The notes under the pieces: model-generated | Database searches by the model: none | What the model was told of the DNA's origin: nothing | What the model saw: the letters and a program-made list of their open reading frames with translations, nothing else | Translations under genes and position numbers: made by a program | Assembly (NCBI GenBank): GCA_028818695.1 | Contig: JAPPNK010000001.1 | Coordinates: forward strand, 1 to 40,155 | Direction of reading: 5' to 3' | Origin: Candidatus Poribacteria bacterium | GTDB lineage: Bacteria > Poribacteria > WGA-4E > GCA-2687025 | Length of the DNA stretch: 40,155 bases | Part shown: positions 7,391-14,600 of the stretch, piece by piece | Position numbering within the stretch: position 1 is the stretch's first letter | Layout: each line of letters opens with the position of its first letter

Positions 7391-7419
7391 TTTATAACGC
7401 CTTTCGCATGCGTGCGCAA
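7391..7419 (-). promoter_or_regulatory. promoter of PUA/EVE-like copy B
   Basis: Minus strand: TTGCGC (7419-7414), 17-bp spacer, TATAAA (7396-7391), equivalent to 6558-6586 in cassette A. Confidence 0.5.
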
Positions 7420-7447
7420 GTTGAAGGCCGTTTTGAGCCGTATGTTT

Positions 7448-7522
7448 TGAACTAGGATGGAGAGATGATTAAGATTGCTAAGAGCGTCGGATCACAGGAA
7501 TTCTCTTGGCAATCCTAGTTCA
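7448..7522. repeat. interrupted inverted repeat, copy B
   Basis: Second copy of the element at 6614-6688: TGAACTAGGAT at the left end and CTAGTTCA at the right end, with inner arms GATTGCTAAGAG and CTCTTGGCAATC. One mismatch has appeared in the inner stem relative to copy A. Confidence 0.6.
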
Positions 7523-7535
7523 GACAGCGGCTAAG

Positions 7536-7555
7536 ATTCCCGCTTGCGCGGGAAT
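7536..7555. repeat. REP-like palindrome, right copy
   Basis: Arms ATTCCCGC and GCGGGAAT (perfect 8 bp) flank the loop TTGC. It is the inverted counterpart of 5810-5829, so the duplicated cassettes lie between two oppositely oriented copies of the same repeat. Confidence 0.65.
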
Positions 7556-7623
7556 GACGGGGAGGGGCGAGAAAACGACGGGAAGGGGCGCGGGAACGAC
7601 GGGGAGGGGAGCGGGAGTAACGG
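7549..7623. repeat. 21-bp tandem repeat, 3.5 units
   Basis: Three 21-bp units (7549-7569, 7570-7590, 7591-7611) and a 12-bp partial unit, built on CGGGAAnGACGGGGAGGGGCG. The first unit begins inside the right arm of the palindrome at 7536-7555, so the array seems to have grown from the palindrome's tail. Because 21 is a multiple of 3, it reads as an artificial Gly/Asp/Asn-rich extension in front of the LamG gene. Confidence 0.75.
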
Positions 7624-7637
7624 CTGCCGTTCTGTCA

Positions 7638-7646
7638 TGATAGAAT
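7638..7646 (+). promoter_or_regulatory. extended −10 promoter of the LamG operon
   Basis: TGaTAGAAT carries the TGn extension directly before the −10 hexamer TAGAAT (7641-7646). The −35 position overlaps the end of the 21-bp repeat array and matches poorly. Predicted leader is about 30 nt. Confidence 0.42.
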
Positions 7647-7681
7647 CGCGCAAACCTGCATCGGCAAAACAGGAGGAACCG

Positions 7682-8443
7682 ATGAAATACGCGCGATGGA
7701 CATTCGCTCTGCTAGCCGCCTTGACCGCCGTTTCAGCCTACGCCGAAGGCGTCATTGACAACAACGTGATCGCTTACTGGGCATTCGATGAAGGCGAGGG
7801 GGATTCCGCCGAAGACTCTTCGCAGTTCGATAGCGACGGCGAAATTGAAAAAGGCGAATGGACGGCGGGCATTTCCGGAACGGCCCTGCTCTTCAACGGC
7901 TCCGACGCCCGCGTCGTCGTCCAAAACAACGACAATCTTCACCCCGACACCGGCGACATCACCATCGAAGCATGGATACGCGCCGACTCCTCGCCCGACA
8001 AATGGACAGGCGCCGGCGCGATCGTCTTTAAAGGAGGCGCCTACCAATGGGTCGTCCACGGCGCCAACAAAGGCGCGCTCTGGTTCGGCATCTGGGGCGC
8101 CCGCCTCGAGTCGACGAACAACTACCATTTCATCGACCATGTCGGCGAATGGCGCCATACCGCGCTCACTTTTGAAGGCGACAGCCGGGAAGCGAAAATC
8201 TATGTGGACGGCGAACTGAACACCGAAGGAGTCGTCAACGAAGCGGTCGACCCCACCGCCAACGTCCTTTACATCGGCTTCAAGGGCGACGGCAACGGAT
8301 ACTTCCACGGCGCCATTGACGAGGTGCGCATCTCCGACGTCGTCCGAACGCAGAACGAAATACAGGATCAGATGAATACGACGCTGTCGGTGGAACCTGC
8401 CGGCAAACTTCCGCTTCAATGGGGAAGGCTCAAACGGCAATGA
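7682..8443 (+). CDS. secreted LamG/concanavalin A-like domain protein
   Basis: A 253-residue protein with a signal peptide (positive MKYARW, hydrophobic FALLAALTAVS, cleavage after AYA at residue 21). A LamG-like jelly-roll domain follows: IAYWAFDEGEGDSAEDSS, ALLFNGSDARV, ITIEAWIRADS, WRHTALTFEGDSREAKIYVDG and GAIDEVRISDV. These domains usually bind carbohydrate. The last 20 residues (PAGKLPLQWGRLKRQ) lie outside the fold. The ATG at 7682 follows AGGAGG; the frame is open further upstream, but only through the 21-bp repeats. Its stop overlaps the aminotransferase start by 4 nt (ATGA), an odd partner for an exported protein. Confidence 0.82.
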   Translation: MKYARWTFALLAALTAVSAYAEGVIDNNVIAYWAFDEGEGDSAEDSSQFDSDGEIEKGEWTAGISGTALLFNGSDARVVVQNNDNLHPDTGDITIEAWIRADSSPDKWTGAGAIVFKGGAYQWVVHGANKGALWFGIWGARLESTNNYHFIDHVGEWRHTALTFEGDSREAKIYVDGELNTEGVVNEAVDPTANVLYIGFKGDGNGYFHGAIDEVRISDVVRTQNEIQDQMNTTLSVEPAGKLPLQWGRLKRQ

Positions 8444-9357
8444 AAACGCGGACGGAACCGACTCTCCCAGACTCGCGCAACGCCGACATTCAGGTGTGGA
8501 TCGACGGACGGCTTTACCATCGGGACGACGCCAAAATCTCCGTCTTCGACAGCCTCGTTCAAGGAGGAGACGGCGTCTGGGAAGGGCTGCGCGTCTACGA
8601 CGGGCGCATCTTCGCCTTTGACGAGCATCTTGACCGGCTCATCGACTCCGCCAAAGCGATGGCGTTTGAGGACATCCCCGACCGCGGCGTGATACGGAAC
8701 GCTGTCTTCGCCGCCCTTGAAGCGAACGGAATGCGCGACGGCTGCCATGTGCGCCTGACGCTCAGCCGAGGGTTGAAGATCACCTCCAGCATGGACCCGC
8801 GCCGAAACCAGTACGGCTCCAGTCTCATCGTTCTGCCTGAATGGAAGCAGCCGATCTACAACCCGGCGGGCGTCTCGCTCATCACGTCCTCGGTGCGGCG
8901 CAACTCGCCCTCCACGCTCGACTCGAAAATCCATCACAACAACCTTATCAACAACATTCTGGCGAAGATTGAGGCGAACCTTGCGGGCGCAGACGACGCG
9001 GTCATGCTGGACTTGTACGGTTATGTGTCCGAGACAAACGCGACGAACATTTTTATGGTGAAGCGCGGGCGGCTGCTGACGCCGCGGGCAGACAGCTGCC
9101 TGCCGGGCATCACGCGCGGGTTTGTGATTCAGATTGCGCGGCAGGCGGACATCCCTGTCGAGGAGCGGAACATTTCGATGGCTGAAGTGTACGCCGCCGA
9201 TGAGATGTTCACGACCGGGACGATGGGAGAGCTCAGCCCCGTGTTGAATGTGGACGGACGGGTCATCGGAAGCGGCGGGATCGGCGAGACGACGCGGCGG
9301 CTTCAAGACCTGTATGCGGAAAGGACCGCCTCAATGGGCGAGCCGCTGCCGTTCTAG
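8440..9357 (+). CDS. PLP class IV aminotransferase (branched-chain aminotransferase type)
   Basis: A 305-residue fold-type IV PLP enzyme, probably a branched-chain or D-amino-acid type aminotransferase. The Schiff-base lysine is Lys163 in DSKIHHNN, followed by LINNILAKIEAN. Glu198, which binds the pyridine nitrogen, is in SETNATNIF. The cofactor-proximal TGTMGEL occurs near the C-terminus. The early SVFDSLVQGGDGVWEGLRVYDG is typical of IlvE-like proteins. The start at 8440 (ATGA overlap with the LamG gene, GGGGAAGG upstream) is preferred to ATG 8419 inside that gene. Substrate preference cannot be settled by eye. Confidence 0.85.
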   Translation: MKTRTEPTLPDSRNADIQVWIDGRLYHRDDAKISVFDSLVQGGDGVWEGLRVYDGRIFAFDEHLDRLIDSAKAMAFEDIPDRGVIRNAVFAALEANGMRDGCHVRLTLSRGLKITSSMDPRRNQYGSSLIVLPEWKQPIYNPAGVSLITSSVRRNSPSTLDSKIHHNNLINNILAKIEANLAGADDAVMLDLYGYVSETNATNIFMVKRGRLLTPRADSCLPGITRGFVIQIARQADIPVEERNISMAEVYAADEMFTTGTMGELSPVLNVDGRVIGSGGIGETTRRLQDLYAERTASMGEPLPF

Positions 9358-9408
9358 CAATGAATGACATCGTCTGTAGGCGCTGCTGAAAAAAGGAAAC
9401 AACCTGCC

Positions 9409-10311
9409 ATGAACTCCAAAATCCCCATCCTGTTTGACACGGACATCGGCTCCGACATTGACGACGCCGTCTGCCTCGCCTATCTGCTGCGTCAGGAGCG
9501 GTGCGAGCTGCTTGGCGTCACGACCGCAACCGGCGACACGCAGCAGCGCGCCGCCTTAGCCGCGCTCATCTGCGAAGCCGCCGAAGCCCCTGAAACGCCC
9601 ATCCATGCAGGCGCCCCTGGGCCGCTCCTCACAGGGCCGGGGCAGCCCCAGGTCCCGCAATACGAAGCGGTCCGAGACCGACCCCATCGTACCGACTTCC
9701 CGCCGCATTCGGCTGTCTCGTTTCTCCAAGAAACGATACGCGCCCGCCCCGGCGAGATCACGCTCCTAGCTGTCGGTCCCTTAACCAACATCGCGCTGCT
9801 CTTCGCTGTCGATCCTGAAATACCGGCGCTCCTGAAAGAGCTTGTTCTCATGTGCGGCGTCTTCACCTCCAACAACGGAGCAGGACCCGGCGCCCGCGAA
9901 TGGAACGCCCGAAGCGACCCGACAGCGACCGCTATCGTTTACCGCGCCCGACCGCCCCGTTTCATCTCCATTGGGCTTGAAGTTACGACCAAATGCCAGC
10001 TCTCCGCCGACGAATGCAGACGCCGCTTCCAAAAAGCGGGAGGACCGCTCAGCGTCGTCGTCGACATGGCGGAGATATGGTTCCGCGGACGCAGCGGCAT
10101 CACCTTCCATGACCCGCTCGCCGCCGCGGCGGTCTTCAAGCCCGACCTCTGCGACTATGCCGACGGACTTGTCTCGGTTGAAACGGTCAGCCCCGCGCTG
10201 GAAGGAACAACTCTCTTCTCAAGCGCCAGCGGCGAGAAACCGCACCGCATCGCCGTCCATGTGGACGCGGACGCCTTTTTTGAGGAGTATTTTGGCGTCG
10301 TCGGAGGTTAA
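9409..10311 (+). CDS. inosine-uridine preferring nucleoside hydrolase family protein
   Basis: A 300-residue member of the calcium-dependent nucleoside hydrolase family, which splits the N-glycosidic bond of ribonucleosides. The family N-terminal motif is present as DTDIGSDIDDA (residues 10-20), with Asp residues for Ca2+ and ribose binding. Also visible are LLAVGPLTNIALL, EWNARSDPTA and FHDPLAAA near the C-terminus. I start at ATG 9409 because the motif then begins at the usual distance and AAGGA lies 12 nt upstream; the longer frame from 9364 adds a non-conserved tail. It lies 51 nt after the aminotransferase and probably shares its transcript. Its TAA overlaps the oppositely oriented LLM gene stop by 4 nt. 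Confidence 0.87.
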   Translation: MNSKIPILFDTDIGSDIDDAVCLAYLLRQERCELLGVTTATGDTQQRAALAALICEAAEAPETPIHAGAPGPLLTGPGQPQVPQYEAVRDRPHRTDFPPHSAVSFLQETIRARPGEITLLAVGPLTNIALLFAVDPEIPALLKELVLMCGVFTSNNGAGPGAREWNARSDPTATAIVYRARPPRFISIGLEVTTKCQLSADECRRRFQKAGGPLSVVVDMAEIWFRGRSGITFHDPLAAAAVFKPDLCDYADGLVSVETVSPALEGTTLFSSASGEKPHRIAVHVDADAFFEEYFGVVGG

Positions 10312-11564
10312 CCGCTCCCCGCTTTCTCGCGCTGAAGCGGATACGCATCGATCGGCTCTCCCGGCTCCGGACGCGGATCTAACGGGGGCATGCGCCGCTC
10401 CGCCGCCTCTACGGCAGACGCCAGACGTTCCCGTTTCCGCGCCTCAATGCCGGCTCGGCGCTCCTGAAACGCCGGCATCGTCTCCTCGGCGAAGGTTTGA
10501 AGCGACTCGCAGATATGCTCATGCCGATTCTTGCCCGCCTGCTGCAAAAACACGACCTGGTCGACGCCCGCCTCCTCCATCTGGAAAAGGCGCTCCCCAA
10601 CCTGCTCAGGCGTTCCGATGCCGACTCCTCCGCTCTTGAAAACGCTCCCTCCGACCTGTTCAGGCATTTCCATGCCGACTTCGCCTCTTCCAGGCTTGGA
10701 ATCCTGCTCTTTGAACCGCTTCCAAACGTCGGTGCGCCCAGGCTGATGCGATCCGTTCACATAAAAATGCGCAAGCGCAAACTGAAAGAAACGAAACCCT
10801 TCAAAGCCGCGTTCGAACGCCGTCCGCTCATCCGTATGGCACGAAAAGCTGGCGACCATCGCCACATTCGGATTCACCGCCCGTCCAATCGGATTGCATT
10901 CCGCTTCAAAGACGCGGTAGTACTCGTCCACCCACATCTTCGCATCCTCCGGGCTGACAAACGCAAACGCCAACGCGCCCATCCCCAGACGCGCCGCCCG
11001 GCGTATCGTCTCCCGACTTGAACAAGCGACCCACAACGGCGGATGCGGCTTCTGAACAGGCTTCGGGATCACATTCCGCGCGGGCATTGAAAAATGCTCG
11101 CCTTCATAACCCGCGTACGGCGTCTGCGCCATCATCTTTGCCGTCTCGCGCACCGACTCCTCCCACATGCCGCGCTTCTCTCCCGGCGCGATGCCAAAAC
11201 CCTCCAGCTCCATGCGGGACGCCGACTCGCCCGTTCCCCATTCAACGCGCCCGTTCGACACAAGGTCTAGCGCGGCGATGCGCTCCGCAATGCGGGCGGG
11301 ATGGTTATACGCCGGCGGATGCTGCACGATTCCATGACCCAAGCGTATTCGGCTCGTCCGCTGACTGCATGCCGCTAAAAACACCTCCGGCGCCGACGAA
11401 TGCGAATACTCGTCTAAAAAATGATGTTCCACCTCCCAGATGCAATCGTAACCGAGGCGGTCTGCCAGCTCCGCCTGATCAAGCGACTCATGGTAGAGGC
11501 GCAGCTCGGAGCCTTCGTCCCAAGGACGCGGCAGCTGATGCTCATAAAACAGACCAAACTTCAA
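10308..11564 (-). CDS. LLM class flavin-dependent oxidoreductase
   Basis: A 418-residue TIM-barrel protein of the bacterial luciferase-like monooxygenase family. Typical segments are MKFGLFYEHQLP, YDCIWEVEHHFLDEYSHSSAPEVFLAA, TSRIRLGHGIVQHPP, RIAERIAALDLVSNGRVEWGTG and GTPEQVGERLFQMEEAGVDQVVF. These use reduced FMN to oxidise organic substrates; the substrate is not inferable. The start codon is TTG (11562-11564) with AAAGGA 8 nt upstream, and no better ATG exists. A Pro- and Arg-rich tail of about 50 residues extends beyond the usual domain. It is the last gene of a minus-strand run, separated from the TPR gene by a terminator-like hairpin. Confidence 0.87.
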   Translation of the reverse strand: MKFGLFYEHQLPRPWDEGSELRLYHESLDQAELADRLGYDCIWEVEHHFLDEYSHSSAPEVFLAACSQRTSRIRLGHGIVQHPPAYNHPARIAERIAALDLVSNGRVEWGTGESASRMELEGFGIAPGEKRGMWEESVRETAKMMAQTPYAGYEGEHFSMPARNVIPKPVQKPHPPLWVACSSRETIRRAARLGMGALAFAFVSPEDAKMWVDEYYRVFEAECNPIGRAVNPNVAMVASFSCHTDERTAFERGFEGFRFFQFALAHFYVNGSHQPGRTDVWKRFKEQDSKPGRGEVGMEMPEQVGGSVFKSGGVGIGTPEQVGERLFQMEEAGVDQVVFLQQAGKNRHEHICESLQTFAEETMPAFQERRAGIEARKRERLASAVEAAERRMPPLDPRPEPGEPIDAYPLQREKAGSG

Positions 11565-11590
11565 CCCAACGATCCTTTCTATTCTTTTAA

Positions 11591-11630
11591 AGCGGAAAAG
11601 GGGCGCCGTCTAAACAACGCCCCTTCCGCT
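11591..11630 (-). terminator. terminator-like hairpin after the giant TPR gene
   Basis: AGCGGAAAAGGGGCG (11591-11605) and CGCCCCTTCCGCT (11618-11630) form a 13-bp stem with a 2-nt bulge. On the minus strand the stem is followed by a short T tract (TTTAAAAG). It lies between the TPR stop and the LLM start, so it may end or reduce transcription into the LLM gene. Confidence 0.5.
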
Positions 11631-11671
11631 CATGATGAATTGCCGCATGCGCAGGCTGCGGCGCGGGCGGA

Positions 11672-14600
11672 TCATTCTGATCCGGACTTCGCCTCGCGAG
11701 CTGCCCGAACAGAATTCACATAGCGCTGAATGTCCACAATTTTTCGGTTTGCGTAGGTCAGCGCGCGTTCCATGCTCGGGTCGGCCGGCGTCATCTCAAC
11801 GCCCTGAGCGTCTACATAGCGCCTCCGCACATTGGTGAAAAACTGCAGAGATTTTTCATAATACTCGATCTCGCTATCGGTATCGCCATCGGCGGCAGCC
11901 TGCTCTGCAAAGATCATATTGCCGTCGCCAAGGCGCGTCCAAGCGATGACCGCCTGTTTCGTGTCCGTATACTCGGACGCGAACTTCTCCAGAGCAGCCA
12001 TCGCAGGGGTGAGAGCCTCAGCGCTGCGGCCCGCCCTGCTGTACGCTTCGTCCAGCGGAACGATGCGAATAGAAGCGATGTACTCCTCGGTGTCTTTGAC
12101 GAAGCTCTTCGCGCGGTTCGCCTGGTCGGCTTCCGACAGCTCCGACTCCGCCACCTTACGGTACATCGACAACGCGCTTTCCAGCTTCTCCAGTTTCGCA
12201 TTCCGCTGCTCCGGATCCGCTTCATTCAAGTCCAGCGATTCGTTGAACCTATGGTTTGCAAGCGTGATGTAAGCGTCCAGCGAACGTCTATGGTTCGGGT
12301 ATCGCGTCACGAGGAGGTCGTACGCCTCCATCATGCCGTCCTCCTGGCTCAGCTTGTCATGGCAAGCCGCCGCCGAGTAGAGAGCCTCCGGCGCGTTCTC
12401 ATGATTCGGATAGCGTTCAGCCGTCTGAATATATGATTTCAGCGCCTCGTCAAAAAGCTGCGCCGCGTAATGCGCTTCTCCCACCTGATACTGCCACAGA
12501 CCCGCCTCCTCGTGGCTCGGATACCGGTCGACCAGCGATTGAAGCGCTGCCGCCGATTGCGCAAACAGATCGGGGTCCATCTCGTTCGCGCTGGCGAGGT
12601 CGTAGTAGGCGACGCCGAGGTAGTAGAGCGCGTTCTGCAGCTCCGACAGCTGCTCCGAGTTTTCAGCATTGCTGAGATCCCTGAGCTCCACCTTAACTTC
12701 GGCTCGGATTTTATCACCTTCCTCAAGATCAAACTCATAACTTTCCAGATCGGTACCCAAAATTATGTTGACCTTGAGATTCTCTTTGTCATCCCAAACA
12801 ATGAAGTTACCTTGGTTTGTGGCAGTCACCCGATAACGTCCAGGACGTGGCGCACTGGAATCTTTTCCAACAGTGTATTGTCCCGCGCTGAGTTCACTGG
12901 ACTTCTCGCTGCTCGTCACCTCACCGCTGTCCACCATCTTGCCGCTGTCGACCAGGGCAACAAAGCGCGGCAAAGCTTCCACCGTTATTGGAAGATCGCG
13001 CGGACCGCGCAGCGAATATGAAATGACGCCCGCCTGATACAGCGCATAACCGACAAACGTTATCGACTGGTCGGGAGCCGAATCGAGCGGCTCCGCAAAC
13101 TCAACCGCCTTCAGATAGTCCTGCGCGGACAGGCGCGCCACCGTCTTATACGACAGCTCCACATCCGAAATCTCGCTTCGGGAGATCGGGCTGAAGCTCA
13201 GCTGGCCGGTTCCCTCTTGCAGGGCGCCCAGCGACAGCGACCCGTTGCTGTAGATGCCGCCGCCTGAAACGTCAATGTAGCCCTGACGGCGTCCGCCGTT
13301 GGAGAGGATGACGACATCCAGCGCGTTCGGGTCTGCCGACGCGCGCAGCTGACGCGCATAACGGTCGCGCAGGGTCGCCACCTGGTATTGCGCCTGAACC
13401 TTCTGCGCCACATCGCCCGCTTCTACGGCGCGGTCGCGCGCCGCCAGCGCTTCGTCAATGGCGCCTGATAGATCGCGCCCCGCCAGCGTGTACAGATCGG
13501 AGGCGCGCACGCCTGCGTCCGCCACCATCAGTTTCACCTGGCTGTTCTCGCTCCGCTCATAATTGGAGCTCAACCGTTCGAAGGTGACGATCGCCTGCTC
13601 CGCATACGCTTTCGCCGCCTCGTCGTCTCCGCCGCTTTGCGCGCTTGCCTTCTCGGACAGGATGAGACCCGCCCGGTAGAGCGCCTGCGCGATGAAATCG
13701 CTTTCGATCTCGACAGACGCCGCCGCTTGGTAATTCTCTAGCGCGCCTGCGGGATCGTTCAGATTGTTCTCAAGAATGTCCGCCCTCGCCATGAACGACT
13801 GCAGACGAATGAGCGGATTGGAAGACGTCGCGGCAAGGCGCTGATACTCCGCCGACGCCTCCTGATGCTGCCCAAGGCTGCGGTACATCTGCGCCAGCTT
13901 CGTGTAAGCCGCCTCAACCAGAGCCTGGTCTTCGACGCTGTCCTTCAACGCCGCAACCGCTTGGAGCGCTTGTATCGCCTCCTGCGGCTGACCCGTCTCC
14001 TGTAAAGCCGACCCGCGCGTGTAGTTGATCTTGACAAGCATCTCGTTGTCCAGCTTGTCGGCGTACGACAGCGCCTGCGCCGTCAACTCCGCAGCCTGCT
14101 GGTACATGGAGGCAGCCTTCGGATCTTCCTTTTCGCTCAGCGATTCGCCGCTTTTGAAGGCGCTCACCGCCGCCTGATACAGCCCAAGCGGAGCCTGATC
14201 GCTGTCGGGGAACATCTCGCCGAGAGCGCGGTATTCGCGCACCGCATCTTCCAAGCGCCCGTTCTCAAACAGCAGGTTCCCGATCTTCAACTGCGCCGTG
14301 ACGCGCGTCGGAGCGTCTGCCGTTTCGCTCTGCGTCACCTGACGCAAGCTCGCGACAATCTCATCGATCGAGACTTCTCCAAGCTCCTCCAGCGCCAGAA
14401 CGCGCAGCAGGTTGCCCGAATTGATCGCCTTCAGCGAGCGCTCGTCTGTCCGAGAGCCGTACATGTTTGTCAGCTGATTGACCGACGCCAGCACATCTTC
14501 CCACGAGCCGCTCTTCGACTCAGCCAGCGCCTTCTGCGACAGGGCGACGCCGTACAGCGCGTCCGGAGCGTTTGCATCGTCCGGCCACTGCGCGACGACC

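Larger units (their letters stand above)
6704..7522. repeat. tandem duplication, cassette B
   Basis: Second direct copy of the unit at 5871-6703, offset 832-833 bp, with the same internal order: C/G-rich hairpin at 6704-6750, small ORF, PUA/EVE-like gene, promoter, inverted repeat ending at 7522. It is followed by the second REP-like palindrome and a 21-bp tandem repeat. Confidence 0.85.

Noticed and set aside
7544-7681. N-terminal extension of the LamG protein (Gly/Asp/Asn-rich)
   Set aside because: It is the translation of the 21-bp repeat; the ATG at 7682 has AGGAGG and starts a proper signal peptide.
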